A stretch of DNA of 64,000 nt from Sphingomonas bacterium (GCF_903644135.1 NZ_CAHJXA010000001.1:1-64000), one strand, 5' to 3'; shown: positions 18,735 to 28,391, counted from the first letter of the stretch. The notes: generated from the sequence alone by a model not told the origin. Program-made: numbers and translations.

Positions 18735-20105
18735 CTATTCCTTGGTGTCGAAGGGGTTCTTGGGCGCGCGCATCGTCAGCCGCACCGGGACGGCCCCGAA
18801 CCCGAGTTCACGGCGCATCGAATTGACCAGATAGCGCTCGTAACTCGCCGGCAACTGGTCGACGCGAGTGCCGAAGATGACGAAGCTGGGCGGCCGCGTC
18901 TTGATCTGAGTGACGTAGCGCATCTTGATCCGCCGGCCGCCGGGGGCGGGCGGTGGATTGGCGACGAGCGCCCGCTCGAACCAGCGGTTGAGCTCGCCGG
19001 TGCCGACCCGCTTCGACCAGGCCGAGCGCGTCTCGAAACACGCCTCGATCATGGCGTCCAGCCCCTTCCCGGTCGCCGCCGACACGGTGAGCAGCGGCAC
19101 GCCCTTTACTTGGCTCAGCCCGTCCTCCAGCGCCTTCTTGATGCCGTTGAACAGCGACGACGGCCCTTCCGCCACGTCCCATTTGTTGATCGCGATGACC
19201 AGCGCGCGCCCTTCCTCCAGCACGCGATCGGCGATGCGCAGGTCCTGCGCCTCCAGCCCCAGCGTCGCGTCGAGCAGCAGCACCACCACTTCGGCGAAGT
19301 CGATCGCGCGCAGGGCGTCGGCGACCGACAGCTTCTCCAGTTTGTCCTGCACCTTGGCGCGCTTACGCATCCCGGCAGTGTCGATCAGCCGCACCGCGCG
19401 GGTGCCGCCCTTCGGGTTGGGCCAGTCCCAGTCGATCGAGATCGAATCGCGGGTGATTCCCGCCTCCGGCCCGGTGATCAGCCGATCCTCGCCGAGCACC
19501 CTGTTGATGAGGGTCGACTTGCCGGCATTGGGACGGCCGACGATGGCGAGCTTGAGCGGCGCATCCTCGCCGCCGTCATGCTGTTCCTCCTCTTCGACCG
19601 GCAGATCGCCGATCAGCGGCAGCAATGCCTCCAGCAGGTCGACGACCCCCTCGCCATGCTCGGCGGAGAAGCCGATCGGATCGCCGAAGCCGAGCGCGTG
19701 CGCCTCCAGGATGCCCTGCTCGCCGGCGCGCCCTTCCGCCTTGTTGGCGAGGAGCACCACCGGCGTCGTCGAGCCGCGCAGCCAGCGGCCGATCTCCTCG
19801 TCGAGCGGCACGATGCCGGCGCGCGCGTCGACGACGAACAGCGCCACATCGGCGTCCGCCACCGCCGCCTCGGTCTGAAGGCGCATCCGGCCGGGCAGGG
19901 TCTGGGCGTCGTGATCCTCGTACCCGGCGGTATCGATGACGCGGAAGTCGAGGCCGACGAGGTGCCCCTCGCCCTCGCGCCGGTCGCGGGTGACGCCGGG
20001 CCGATCGTCGACCAGCGCCAGCTTCTTGCCGACCAGGCGATTGAACAGCGTCGACTTGCCGACATTGGGGCGGCCGACGATCGCGACGGTGGGGAGGCGG
20101 GACAT
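18735..20105 (-). CDS. der: ribosome biogenesis GTPase Der (EngA)
   Basis: 456 residues with two tandem GTPase domains and a C-terminal KH-like domain, the unique Der architecture. The first P-loop is GRPNVGKSTLFN near residue 10 and the second GRPNAGKSTLIN near 190. DTAGYED and DTAGMRKRAK are the G3 motifs; NKAEG and NKWD the G4 motifs. It acts in 50S subunit maturation. The second of two in-frame ATGs (20105 rather than 20111) is preferred because a TAGGG sequence lies 7 bases upstream of it. It follows bamB, as in the yfgM-bamB-der arrangement of other proteobacteria. Confidence 0.93.
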   Translation of the reverse strand: MSRLPTVAIVGRPNVGKSTLFNRLVGKKLALVDDRPGVTRDRREGEGHLVGLDFRVIDTAGYEDHDAQTLPGRMRLQTEAAVADADVALFVVDARAGIVPLDEEIGRWLRGSTTPVVLLANKAEGRAGEQGILEAHALGFGDPIGFSAEHGEGVVDLLEALLPLIGDLPVEEEEQHDGGEDAPLKLAIVGRPNAGKSTLINRVLGEDRLITGPEAGITRDSISIDWDWPNPKGGTRAVRLIDTAGMRKRAKVQDKLEKLSVADALRAIDFAEVVVLLLDATLGLEAQDLRIADRVLEEGRALVIAINKWDVAEGPSSLFNGIKKALEDGLSQVKGVPLLTVSAATGKGLDAMIEACFETRSAWSKRVGTGELNRWFERALVANPPPAPGGRRIKMRYVTQIKTRPPSFVIFGTRVDQLPASYERYLVNSMRRELGFGAVPVRLTMRAPKNPFDTKE

Positions 20106-20145
20106 GGCCATGCCCTACCCCGCCCCGCCGGCTACGTCACGCGCG

Positions 20146-21474
20146 CTACTTCCAGGCGGTGATGCGGCCCCGGTCGTCGAGCGTATAGAGCGTCCCGTTC
20201 GCCACCACCGGCGGCTGGGAGAAGGCGGCCTTCTTAACCTTCACCGTCGCCGCGACGCTGCCATCGGTCGGCGAGGCGTAGACGATCGACCCTTGCGAGT
20301 TGGTCAGCACCAGCTTGCCGCCGGCCAGCACCGGGCCATACCACGTCACCTGATCGCCCTTGTTCTTCTTGGCATTGGTGAAGCGCGGCAGCTGCGCGAT
20401 CCAGCGCACCTTGCCGTTGGAGCGCGCCAGGCAGATCAGCCGCGCATCGTCGGTGACGACGAACAGCCACTCGCCCGCGATCCATGGCGTCGAGATGCCG
20501 GCGATGTTCTCTTCCCACAGGCGCTGCCCGGTCGACAGCTCCAGCGCGACCATGCGGCCGCCCTGCCCGACCGCGTAGACGCGGCCATTGTCGATCACCG
20601 GATCGGCGTCGATGTCGGCGATGCTGGACACCGAGGTGGTGATCGAGGCGCGGCTGAGCGCGTCCTGCCACAGCACCCGGCCATTCTCGTAGCGATAGGC
20701 GTTGAGCTCGCCGCTGGAGAAGCCGGCGACCACCGACCCGGCGCTGGCGGCCGGCGCGGCGACGCCGAACACGCCCTGCGCCTCGATCGTCGCATTGCCG
20801 GTCCACTGCACCTTGCCGTCGCCCTCACCCAGCGCGAAGATCTGGTTGTCCTGGCTCAGCACATAGACGTTGCCGTTGGCGATGGTCGGCGCACCGCGCA
20901 GCGGGCCGCCGGGCTTGGCGCGCCACGCTTCCTTGCCGTCGGCGGCGTTCAGCGCGACCACGTCGCCCAGGCCGTCATCGGCATAGACCTTGCCGTCGTC
21001 ATAGCTGACGCCGCCGCCGAACTTGGCGCGGCTGTTGCGATCGTCGTCGGACAGCGACGTCGTCCACAACGGCGTGCCGCCATCGGCGGAAAAGGCATGG
21101 ACCACCGCCTGCACGTCGATCACGAACAGCTTGCCCTCGGCGATCACCGGGCTCGCCGCCAGCCGCTCGCGCGGCGAGCCGCCGTCGATCCGCGCGGTCC
21201 AGCGGCTCTCGGGATTGGCGGCCAGCGTCAGGTGGCCCATCGACTTGGCGGCGTTGCCGCCCGACTGGGTCCAGCTGTCGTTGGTCTCGGCGGCGGGCAG
21301 CAGCACCTGGACGTCGGCGATCGTCTTGTCGGCGGCGATGGCGTTCTCGGATGCCAGGATGGCGATACGGTTGCCGGTCGTCGGCGTGGTCTTGGGCTTG
21401 TGCTTGAAGATACCGCAGGCGCTCAGACCCATCAGCGCGGCGACCATCGCGGCCCTGCGAACATTCCTCATCAT
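20146..21474 (-). CDS. bamB: outer membrane assembly lipoprotein BamB (PQQ-like beta-propeller)
   Basis: 442 residues: a lipoprotein signal peptide with lipobox LSAC (Cys about residue 20), then repeated propeller blades, each with a pattern like GKVYVLSQDNQIFALGEGDGKVQW or DGRVYAVGQGG. BamB is the beta-propeller scaffold of the BAM complex that inserts beta-barrel proteins into the outer membrane. Placement between a YfgM-like gene and der strengthens the call. The ATGATG start overlaps the preceding stop by 4 bases. Confidence 0.88.
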   Translation of the reverse strand: MMRNVRRAAMVAALMGLSACGIFKHKPKTTPTTGNRIAILASENAIAADKTIADVQVLLPAAETNDSWTQSGGNAAKSMGHLTLAANPESRWTARIDGGSPRERLAASPVIAEGKLFVIDVQAVVHAFSADGGTPLWTTSLSDDDRNSRAKFGGGVSYDDGKVYADDGLGDVVALNAADGKEAWRAKPGGPLRGAPTIANGNVYVLSQDNQIFALGEGDGKVQWTGNATIEAQGVFGVAAPAASAGSVVAGFSSGELNAYRYENGRVLWQDALSRASITTSVSSIADIDADPVIDNGRVYAVGQGGRMVALELSTGQRLWEENIAGISTPWIAGEWLFVVTDDARLICLARSNGKVRWIAQLPRFTNAKKNKGDQVTWYGPVLAGGKLVLTNSQGSIVYASPTDGSVAATVKVKKAAFSQPPVVANGTLYTLDDRGRITAWK

Positions 21475-22184
21475 TTCGCCTTTGCTTCCCCGTCGGGCGT
21501 CGCCGTGTCGACGCCAAGTACACCGGCCATCTGAACCGCACGTTGACGCAGCGTCGGTGGCACATCGTCGCCCTGCGCCATCTGCCCGAACAGAGTCGCC
21601 GCAAGGTCGCGCCGCCCTTCGCGCAGATACGCCGCCGCCAGCAGCTCGCCGGCACTGCCCAGCCAGGGGCTGCCCGCGACCGCCAGCGGCCGCAGCCGCT
21701 CGACGATCACTTGCGGCTTCAGCCGGTCATATTCTGCCGCGGTCTGGCGGATCAGCGCCAGGTCGCGGAACGGCTTGGCGAGCGAGGCATCGCTGGCCAG
21801 CCCGGCGAACTTCGCCGCCGCGCCAGCCGCATTGTTCTGCTGGAGCAGGATATCGGCCTGGCTGAATGTCGCCATCGCACGATAACCGTCGCGATTGGAC
21901 CCGGCGAGCGCGGCGAGCGGCGGCATGGCCGCGCCGAACTGGCGATTGCCGAGCGCGTCATAGGCTTGGGTCAGCTGTTCGCCCTGACTGCCCGCAGCCG
22001 CCTCGCGCCGGTGCTGCCAGAACAGGAAGCCGGCGAACAGCGCCAGCCCGCCGACGATCGCGGCGACCAGCGCCCGCCCCCAGCGCCGCCAGAAGCCGAG
22101 CAACTGGTCGCGGCGAAGCTCGTCGTCGACCTCGCGCAGGAACGCCTGGTCGGTGGGCGGCGTGACGGGTGGCTTGGCGGCCAA
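21471..22184 (-). CDS. YfgM-like tetratricopeptide membrane protein
   Basis: 237 residues: a short cytoplasmic N terminus (AFLREVDDELRRDQL), one membrane helix (ALVAAIVGGLALFAGFLFW), and a periplasmic TPR-like region rich in alanine helices. This is the YfgM/DUF2133 plan; YfgM is an ancillary subunit of the Sec translocon linked to periplasmic chaperones. The TTG at 22184 is chosen because GGAG lies 10 bases upstream. The frame stays open upstream, but that part overlaps panB. It is cotranscribed with bamB and der. Confidence 0.8.
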   Translation of the reverse strand: MAAKPPVTPPTDQAFLREVDDELRRDQLLGFWRRWGRALVAAIVGGLALFAGFLFWQHRREAAAGSQGEQLTQAYDALGNRQFGAAMPPLAALAGSNRDGYRAMATFSQADILLQQNNAAGAAAKFAGLASDASLAKPFRDLALIRQTAAEYDRLKPQVIVERLRPLAVAGSPWLGSAGELLAAAYLREGRRDLAATLFGQMAQGDDVPPTLRQRAVQMAGVLGVDTATPDGEAKAK

Positions 22185-22272
22185 GGGCGATAGCTCCGGT
22201 CGGGCGGGGAGGTGCGAGCGCGCAGCCTTAGCCGGGGACGCCGCGAAACGAAAGGGATGCGCCCGGGGGCGG

Positions 22273-23133
22273 TCAGGGCTTGGCGGCGTAGACCTGTTCC
22301 GGGCCGGGAAAGCGCCGCTCGCGCACCTCGGCGGCATAGGTCGCCGCCGCCTCGCCCATCAGCTCCGCCATCGCCGCGAAGCGCTTGACGAAGCGCGGCG
22401 TGCGCTCGAACAGGCCGAGCATGTCCTCGGCGACCAGCACCTGCCCGTCGCACTGCGCCGACGCGCCGATGCCGATCGTCGGGCAGGCAACGGCGCGGGT
22501 GATCGCCACCGCGATCGGCTCGACCACGCCCTCGACTACCATGGCGAACGCGCCGGCGTCGGCGATCGCCTGCGCGTCGGCGACGATCTTGTCCGCCTCC
22601 GCTTCGGTGCGGCCGCGCGCGCCATAGCCGCCCAGCATGTTGACCGCCTGCGGGGTCAGGCCGACATGGCCCATCACCGGTACGCCGCGCTCGGACAGGA
22701 AGCGTACCGTCGATGCCATCGCCTCGCCCCCCTCCAGCTTTACCGCCGCCGCGCCGGTCTGCTTGAGCAGGAACGCCGCGCTCTCGAACGCGCGCTCCGG
22801 CGACGCCTCATAGCTGCCGAACGGCATGTCGATCACCACCACCGCATGATAGCTGCCGCGCACCACCGCCGCGCCATGCGCCGCCATCATCTCCAGCGTC
22901 ACCGGCACCGTCGATGGCAGGCCATAGATTACCTGCCCCAGGCTGTCGCCGACCAGCAGCAGGTCGCAATGCGGGTCGAGCAGCTGCGCCGTGCGCACCG
23001 TATAGGCGGTCAGCATCACCAGCGGCGTGCCGCCCTTCTGCCGCCGGATCGCCGGCACCGTCAGCCGCTTGAGCGGGGCCGGCGTCGGCGTCGCGCGGCT
23101 GGTCGCGGTGTCGAGCGTGTAGGTGGTGGACAT
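22273..23133 (-). CDS. panB: 3-methyl-2-oxobutanoate hydroxymethyltransferase
   Basis: Transfers a hydroxymethyl group from methylene-tetrahydrofolate to ketoisovalerate, the first committed step of pantothenate synthesis. The 286 residues show the TIM-barrel motifs [27 protein letters not shown] (metal and substrate), [32 protein letters not shown] and the late [15 protein letters not shown]. Other pan genes are absent. The N terminus is about 20 residues longer than usual. Confidence 0.93.
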   Translation of the reverse strand: MSTTYTLDTATSRATPTPAPLKRLTVPAIRRQKGGTPLVMLTAYTVRTAQLLDPHCDLLLVGDSLGQVIYGLPSTVPVTLEMMAAHGAAVVRGSYHAVVVIDMPFGSYEASPERAFESAAFLLKQTGAAAVKLEGGEAMASTVRFLSERGVPVMGHVGLTPQAVNMLGGYGARGRTEAEADKIVADAQAIADAGAFAMVVEGVVEPIAVAITRAVACPTIGIGASAQCDGQVLVAEDMLGLFERTPRFVKRFAAMAELMGEAAATYAAEVRERRFPGPEQVYAAKP

Positions 23134-23173
23134 AGCCCCGCGATATACCCGCGCGAGCCCTGCCGCCAGCCGA

Positions 23174-23455
23174 TCAGGCGACGGCGACGCCCTTCCAGAA
23201 CGCGTAGCGCCCCTTGATCTCCGCCGCTGCCGACTTGGGATCGGGATAATACCAGACCGCGTCGGGGTTGCGTTCGCCGTCTACGACCAGCGTCTTGTAA
23301 TGCGCGGTGCCCTTCCACGGGCAGATGGTGCGGGTGGCGCTGTCTTCCAGCAGCGCCGGGTCGATGCTGTTGGCGGGGAAATAGTGGTTGCGCTCGACGA
23401 CGACCGTGTCGTCGGACGTGGCGACGTCGTGGCCGTGCCAGCTGGCGGTGGGCAT
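23174..23455 (-). CDS. DUF427 domain protein
   Basis: 93 residues matching the compact DUF427 fold: [15 protein letters not shown], then [19 protein letters not shown], and [21 protein letters not shown]. The CPWKG motif and the closing aromatic FWKGV are family hallmarks; function is unknown. A strong AGGAG Shine-Dalgarno lies 8 bases before the ATG. It is divergent from nadE with about 110 bases between starts. Confidence 0.88.
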   Translation of the reverse strand: MPTASWHGHDVATSDDTVVVERNHYFPANSIDPALLEDSATRTICPWKGTAHYKTLVVDGERNPDAVWYYPDPKSAAAEIKGRYAFWKGVAVA

Positions 23456-23568
23456 AGTGATTTCTCCTGCAAAGCGGTTCGGCTCGCATTAGTCCGGTAT
23501 CGGGTCGGCGTCACGCTGCCCCCGCTGTCGTGGTGGCGCGGTTCGCCCTGCGTCGCTATGAGGCCGCG

Positions 23569-25623
23569 ATGGGCGGCGACCACCCCTTCTTCTCGATCCA
23601 TCGTCACGGCTTCGTCCGGGTCGCCGCCGCGACTCCCCGCGCCACCGTCGGCGACGCCGCCGCCAACGCCCGCGCGACGATCGCGCTGGCCGAGCAGGGC
23701 AATGCCGAGGGCGTCGACCTGATCGTCTATCCCGAGCTGAACCTGACCAGCTATGCGATCGACGACCTCCATCTGCAGACGGCGCAGCATCACGCTACCG
23801 AGGCGGCGATCGGCGAGGTAGCACGGGCGAGCGCCGGGCTGGCGCCGGTGCTGCTGGTCGGGGCGGCGCTGCCGCGCAACGGGCGGCTGTACAATTGCGC
23901 GGTAGTGATCGCGCGGGGGCGAATCCGGGGAGTCGTCCCCAAGACCTTCCTGCCCAACTACCGCGAATATTACGAGAAGCGCTGGTTCGCGAGCGGCGCG
24001 GGGATCGAGAGCGGCTGCCACATCACCGTCGCCGGCCAGACCGCGCCCTTCGGTGTCGACCTGCTGTTTGCGGCGAGCGATCACGAGCATTTCGTCTTCC
24101 ACGCCGAAATCTGCGAGGACTATTGGGCCCCTACCCCGCCGTCGACTGCCGGCGCGCTGGCGGGGGCGCTGATCTGCTGCAACCTGTCGGCCTCCAACGT
24201 CGTCATCGGCAAGGCGCGCGAGCGGGCGCTGCTGGCGGCGTCGCAATCGGCGCGCGCGGCCTGCGCCTATGTCTATTCAGCCGCCGGCCCCGGCGAGAGC
24301 ACCACCGACCTCGCCTGGGACGGGCAGGGCATGGTCCACGAGCTGGGCGAGCTGATCGCCGAGTCGAGCCGCTTCCCCGCCGCCGGCGAGCTGCTGGTTG
24401 CCGATGTCGATGCCGAGCGGATCGAGCAGGAACGGATGCGCACCGGCACCTTCAACGACGCCGCGCGGTTGGCGGGCGACCCGGAGAAAAGCTTCCGCCG
24501 CATCGCCTTCGACCACGACGCGGCGGTGAAGGATATTGGCCTGAAGCGCGCCGTCCGCCGCTTCCCCTTTGTCCCCAACGATCCTGCGAAGCGCGACGCC
24601 GACTGCTACGAGGCATTCAACATCCAGGTCGAGGCACTCGCCACCCGACTGACCGCGACCGGCAGCGCGTCGCTGGTCATCGGCGTGTCGGGCGGGCTCG
24701 ATTCGACCCACGCGCTGATCGTCGCGGCCAAGGCGATGGACCGGCTCGGCCGGCCGCGCACCGACATCCTCGGCTTCACCCTGCCCGGCTTCGCCACCGG
24801 CGAGGCGACGAGGGCCAACGCCTGGGCGCTGATGCGCGCGCTGGGCGTCACCGCGGAGGAGATCGACATCCGCCCCGCCGCGCGGACGATGCTGGCGGAC
24901 ATCGGCCATCCCTTCGCCGCCGGAGAGCCGGTGTACGACGTCACCTTCGAGAACGTGCAGGCCGGCCTGCGCACCGATTACCTGTTCCGCCTCGCCAACC
25001 GACATGGCGGGCTGGTGCTCGGCACCGGCGACTTGAGCGAACTGGCGCTGGGGTGGTGCACTTATGGCGTCGGCGACCAGATGAGCCACTACGGCGTCAA
25101 CGCCGGCGTCCCCAAGACGCTAATCCAGTTCCTGATCCGCTGGTGCATCCGCAGCGACCAGTATGACGAGGCGACCCACGCCATCCTGGCGGCGATCGTC
25201 GCCACCGAAATCTCGCCCGAGCTGGTTCCCGCCGACGCCGCCGGCGCGATCCAGAGCACGGAAAGCGCAATCGGGCCTTACCCGCTCAACGATTTCTTCG
25301 CGCATTATGTGATCCGCCACGGCCTTGCGCCGTCGAAGATCGCCTTCCTGGCCTGGCACGCCTGGCGCGATGCCGCGGCGGGGCGCTGGCCGGAGGATTG
25401 TCCGAAGGACAAACGCGTCGCCTATGACCTGCCGACCATCGTCGGCTGGCTCGACAAATTCCTGCTGCGCTTCTTCGCGACCAGCCAGTTCAAGCGTTCC
25501 GCGCTTCCCAACGGACCAAAGGTTTCGGCCGGCGGCGCGCTGTCGCCGCGGGGCGACTGGCGCGCGCCTGCCGATGGGAAAGCGGACGTCTGGCGCGATG
25601 AGCTGCGGGTGAACACGCCATGA
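23569..25623 (+). CDS. nadE: glutamine-dependent NAD(+) synthetase
   Basis: 684 residues with two domains. The N-terminal nitrilase-type glutaminase (to about 300) has Glu in LIVYPELNLTSY, Lys in VVPKTFLPNYREYYE and Cys in AEICEDYWAP. The C-terminal ATP-pyrophosphatase domain carries the PP-loop VIGVSGGLDSTHA. It converts deamido-NAD to NAD using glutamine-derived ammonia. The length matches the large actinobacterial-type enzyme (about 680). The ATG at 23569 is preferred over the upstream GTG at 23530, which adds an arginine-rich stretch. Confidence 0.93.
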   Translation: MGGDHPFFSIHRHGFVRVAAATPRATVGDAAANARATIALAEQGNAEGVDLIVYPELNLTSYAIDDLHLQTAQHHATEAAIGEVARASAGLAPVLLVGAALPRNGRLYNCAVVIARGRIRGVVPKTFLPNYREYYEKRWFASGAGIESGCHITVAGQTAPFGVDLLFAASDHEHFVFHAEICEDYWAPTPPSTAGALAGALICCNLSASNVVIGKARERALLAASQSARAACAYVYSAAGPGESTTDLAWDGQGMVHELGELIAESSRFPAAGELLVADVDAERIEQERMRTGTFNDAARLAGDPEKSFRRIAFDHDAAVKDIGLKRAVRRFPFVPNDPAKRDADCYEAFNIQVEALATRLTATGSASLVIGVSGGLDSTHALIVAAKAMDRLGRPRTDILGFTLPGFATGEATRANAWALMRALGVTAEEIDIRPAARTMLADIGHPFAAGEPVYDVTFENVQAGLRTDYLFRLANRHGGLVLGTGDLSELALGWCTYGVGDQMSHYGVNAGVPKTLIQFLIRWCIRSDQYDEATHAILAAIVATEISPELVPADAAGAIQSTESAIGPYPLNDFFAHYVIRHGLAPSKIAFLAWHAWRDAAAGRWPEDCPKDKRVAYDLPTIVGWLDKFLLRFFATSQFKRSALPNGPKVSAGGALSPRGDWRAPADGKADVWRDELRVNTP

Positions 25624-25688
25624 ATACACGGCGCAACCCGCTGTCCCGGCTTGCATCGCCGCCGCTCCCGGCGCATCATGACGTGGTC

Positions 25689-26567
25689 ATGACAGCTCCT
25701 CCTCCGGATGGATCGCGCGACCGCCGGATCGAGGACCCGACCAACCTCTGGCTGATCCATCCAGCGGCCCGTGCCCTCCTAGCTCCTGCCGTCGCTGCCG
25801 GTATCTCGGCCAACGCGGTGTCGCTTGCCGGTCTGGCATTGGGCATCGGCGCGGCGCTTTGCTATGCTCATTGGACCAGCGCGGTCGAGGTGTTGCTCGG
25901 CTTCGCGCTCTCGGTCGCCTGGCTGATCGCCGACGGGCTCGACGGCATGGTCGCGCGCGCGACCGGCACGGCCAGCCCGCTGGGCCGCTTCCTCGACGGG
26001 CTGTGCGACCATGGCGTCTTTATCCTGATCTATGTCGCGATGGCGCTGTCGATCGGCACCGGCGAGGGCTGGATGCTGGCGGTCCTTGCCGGCGCGGCCC
26101 ATATCGGCCAGTCGAGCCTGTACGAGGGCGAGCGGGCCCGCTTTCACCGCCGCGTGCGCGGGGTCGCCGCGCCGACGCCGGTCTATCCGAGCGCCGATGC
26201 GCCGCTGTTGATGCGCGGCTATGATCGGCTGGCCGGGGCACCGGACCGGCTGGGCCTGCCATTCGAGCGGCTGCTGGCGCGGCAGCCGCGCCCACTGGTG
26301 CTCGCCACCCGCTATGCCCGGCGCGCGGTGCCGGCGATGCGCGTGCAGTCGCTGCTCAGCGCCAATGTCCGCGTCGCGCTGATCGCCATCGCCTGTCTGG
26401 CGGGCAATCCGCGCATCTTCTGGTGGGCGGAGATCGTAGCTTTGTCGGCCGTAACGGCGGTGGGGCTGGCCCTTCACCGCCGCGTCGAGCATGGCTTGGT
26501 GTCATCCACCTCACCGATCAGGGGCGGCGACGGCTTTTCGCCCGCCCTGCCAACAAGGGACCGTTAA
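25689..26567 (+). CDS. CDP-alcohol phosphatidyltransferase family membrane enzyme
   Basis: About 292 residues with several membrane helices and the full CDP-alcohol phosphotransferase motif DGLDGMVARATGTASPLG followed by FLDGLCDHG (D-x2-DG-x2-AR-x8-G-x3-D-x3-D). The four Asp residues bind metal and catalyse displacement of CMP. The gene is 1 base overlapped with inositol-3-phosphate synthase, and a cytidylyltransferase follows, so the substrate pair may be CDP-inositol and an alcohol, or CDP-diacylglycerol and inositol phosphate. An ATG at 25620 overlapping the nadE stop is an alternative start, adding 23 residues. Confidence 0.8.
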   Translation: MTAPPPDGSRDRRIEDPTNLWLIHPAARALLAPAVAAGISANAVSLAGLALGIGAALCYAHWTSAVEVLLGFALSVAWLIADGLDGMVARATGTASPLGRFLDGLCDHGVFILIYVAMALSIGTGEGWMLAVLAGAAHIGQSSLYEGERARFHRRVRGVAAPTPVYPSADAPLLMRGYDRLAGAPDRLGLPFERLLARQPRPLVLATRYARRAVPAMRVQSLLSANVRVALIAIACLAGNPRIFWWAEIVALSAVTAVGLALHRRVEHGLVSSTSPIRGGDGFSPALPTRDR

Positions 26568-27658
26568 TGACTGCCATCCGCATCGCCATCGTCGGCATCG
26601 GCAACTGCGCCAGCTCGCTGGTGCAGGGCCTGGAACATTACCGCGAAGGCGCGAACGACATGGTCGGCCTGATGCACTGGGAAGTGGGCGGCTATAAGCC
26701 CTCGGACATCAAGGTCGTGGCGGCGTGGGACGTCGACCGGCGCAAGGTCGGCAGCGATGTGGCGGAGGCGATCTTCGCCAAGCCCAACTGCACCGCCGTC
26801 TTCGCGGCGACGATACCGGCGACCGGCACGGTGGTGAAGATGGGTGCGGTGCTCGACGGCGTCGCCGAGCACATGGCCGATTACAAGGACGACCGCACCT
26901 TCATCGTCGCCAACGACGCTCAGCCGACCAAGGCCGATGTCGTCGCCGAGTTGAAGGCGTCGGGCGCGGACGTGCTGATGAACTACCTGCCGGTCGGCAG
27001 CCAGAAGGCGACCGAATTCTATGCCGAGTGCGCGCTCGAAGCGGGCGTGGCCTTCGTCAACAATATCCCGGTCTTCATCGCGTCCAACCCCGAATGGGCG
27101 AAGCGGTTCGAGGATGCCGGCGTGCCGATCATCGGCGACGACATCAAGGCGCAGCTGGGCGCCACCATCGTCCATCGCGTGCTGACCGACCTGTTCGCCA
27201 AGCGCGGCGTGAAGCTCGACCGCACCTACCAGCTCAACACCGGCGGCAACACCGACTTCCTCAACATGTCAAACCATCGCCGCCTCGAGTCGAAGAAGAT
27301 CAGCAAGACCGAAGCGGTGCAGTCGGTGACGGCGGAGCGGCTCGACGACGACAACGTCCATATCGGCCCCAGCGACTACGTGCCGTGGCAGAACGACAAC
27401 AAGGTCTGCTTCCTGCGCATGGAGGGGCAGCTGTTCGGCGGCGTGCCGATGAACCTGGAGCTGCGGCTGTCGGTCGAGGACAGCCCCAATTCGGCCGGCG
27501 TCGCGATCGACATGATCCGCTGCGCCAAGATCGCGCGCGACCGTGGCCTCAAGGGCGTCGTCGACCCCGCCAGCGCTTATTTCTGCAAGCATCCCCGTAC
27601 CCAGATGACCGACGACCTCGCGCATGAGGCGGTCGAGGAGTTCATCAGGGCTGCCTGA
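26567..27658 (+). CDS. ino1: inositol-3-phosphate synthase
   Basis: Converts glucose 6-phosphate to L-myo-inositol 1-phosphate (also named 1D-myo-inositol 3-phosphate) using bound NAD. The 363 residues match the short prokaryotic (mycobacterial-type) enzyme: NAD motif VGIGNCASSLVQG, YLPVGSQKATEFY, NNIPVFIAS, IIGDDIKAQLGATI, the signature QLNTGGNTDFLNM, and catalytic lysines in RLESKKISKTEAV. The ATG overlaps the preceding TAA by 1 base, with AAGGGA 6 bases upstream. The cytidylyltransferase-like gene begins 4 bases after the stop. Confidence 0.93.
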   Translation: MTAIRIAIVGIGNCASSLVQGLEHYREGANDMVGLMHWEVGGYKPSDIKVVAAWDVDRRKVGSDVAEAIFAKPNCTAVFAATIPATGTVVKMGAVLDGVAEHMADYKDDRTFIVANDAQPTKADVVAELKASGADVLMNYLPVGSQKATEFYAECALEAGVAFVNNIPVFIASNPEWAKRFEDAGVPIIGDDIKAQLGATIVHRVLTDLFAKRGVKLDRTYQLNTGGNTDFLNMSNHRRLESKKISKTEAVQSVTAERLDDDNVHIGPSDYVPWQNDNKVCFLRMEGQLFGGVPMNLELRLSVEDSPNSAGVAIDMIRCAKIARDRGLKGVVDPASAYFCKHPRTQMTDDLAHEAVEEFIRAA

Positions 27659-27662
27659 GGCG

Positions 27663-28391
27663 ATGATCGACACCGCGATCATCCTGGCGGCTGGCGAAGG
27701 CACCCGGCTGCGCGACACCACGCCCTTTAAACCACTGTGCGTCGTCGGCGAGCGGACGTTGCTGGATCACGCGCTAACCGGGCTGGCGGAGGCCGGGATT
27801 ACCCGCGCGGTGCTGGTGCTGGGCTATGGCGGGGACGCGATCGAGGCGCATCTTGCCACCTCGTCGCTGCCGATCGCGGTCGAGACGGTGCGCAGCGATC
27901 CTCGCCGCCCCAATGGCGTATCGGCGCTGGCGGCCGCACCGCTGCTGGTCGGCGCGCCCGCGCTCCTGCTGATGTGCGACCACCTTGTCGAGCCGGCGCT
28001 CTATGCGCGATTGGCGCGAGTGGGGGCGGGCGACGGTCTCCGGCTCGGCATCGATCGGCGGCTGGGGCATCCCTGGGTCGATCCGCTGGACGTGACCTGT
28101 GTCGCTACCCGCGGCGAGCGGATCACCGCCATCGGCAAGGAGATGGTGCCGCACGATTGCTACGACACCGGCGTCTTCGCGATCGGCACGCCACTGTTCG
28201 AGGCGCTGGCCAAGCTCGCCGATCCGTCGCTGACCGAGGGAGTGCGGATGCTGGCGGTGCAGGGGCGCGCGCGGGTCGTCGATTGCAGCGACCTCGACTG
28301 GATCGATGTCGACGACGCCGCCGCGCTGCGTCACGCCGAGGCGTGGCTGGCGCAGACCGCACTGCCCCGCCGCGCCGTGGCGGCGGGATAG
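27663..28391 (+). CDS. nucleotidyltransferase, inositol-1-phosphate cytidylyltransferase-like
   Basis: 242 residues with the sugar-nucleotidyltransferase start AAGEGTRLRDTTPFKPLCVV (P-loop signature plus Lys), LVLGYGGDAIEAHL, and the metal-binding MCDHLVEP. The second half has DPLDVTCV, ITAIGKEMVPHDCYDTGVF. From memory, this last pattern resembles the IPCT enzymes that make CDP-inositol in thermophile di-inositol-phosphate synthesis. Coupling to inositol-3-phosphate synthase and a CDP-alcohol phosphotransferase supports that reading. Other possibilities are mannose-1-phosphate guanylyltransferase-like or phosphocholine cytidylyltransferase-like activity. Confidence 0.7.
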   Translation: MIDTAIILAAGEGTRLRDTTPFKPLCVVGERTLLDHALTGLAEAGITRAVLVLGYGGDAIEAHLATSSLPIAVETVRSDPRRPNGVSALAAAPLLVGAPALLLMCDHLVEPALYARLARVGAGDGLRLGIDRRLGHPWVDPLDVTCVATRGERITAIGKEMVPHDCYDTGVFAIGTPLFEALAKLADPSLTEGVRMLAVQGRARVVDCSDLDWIDVDDAAALRHAEAWLAQTALPRRAVAAG

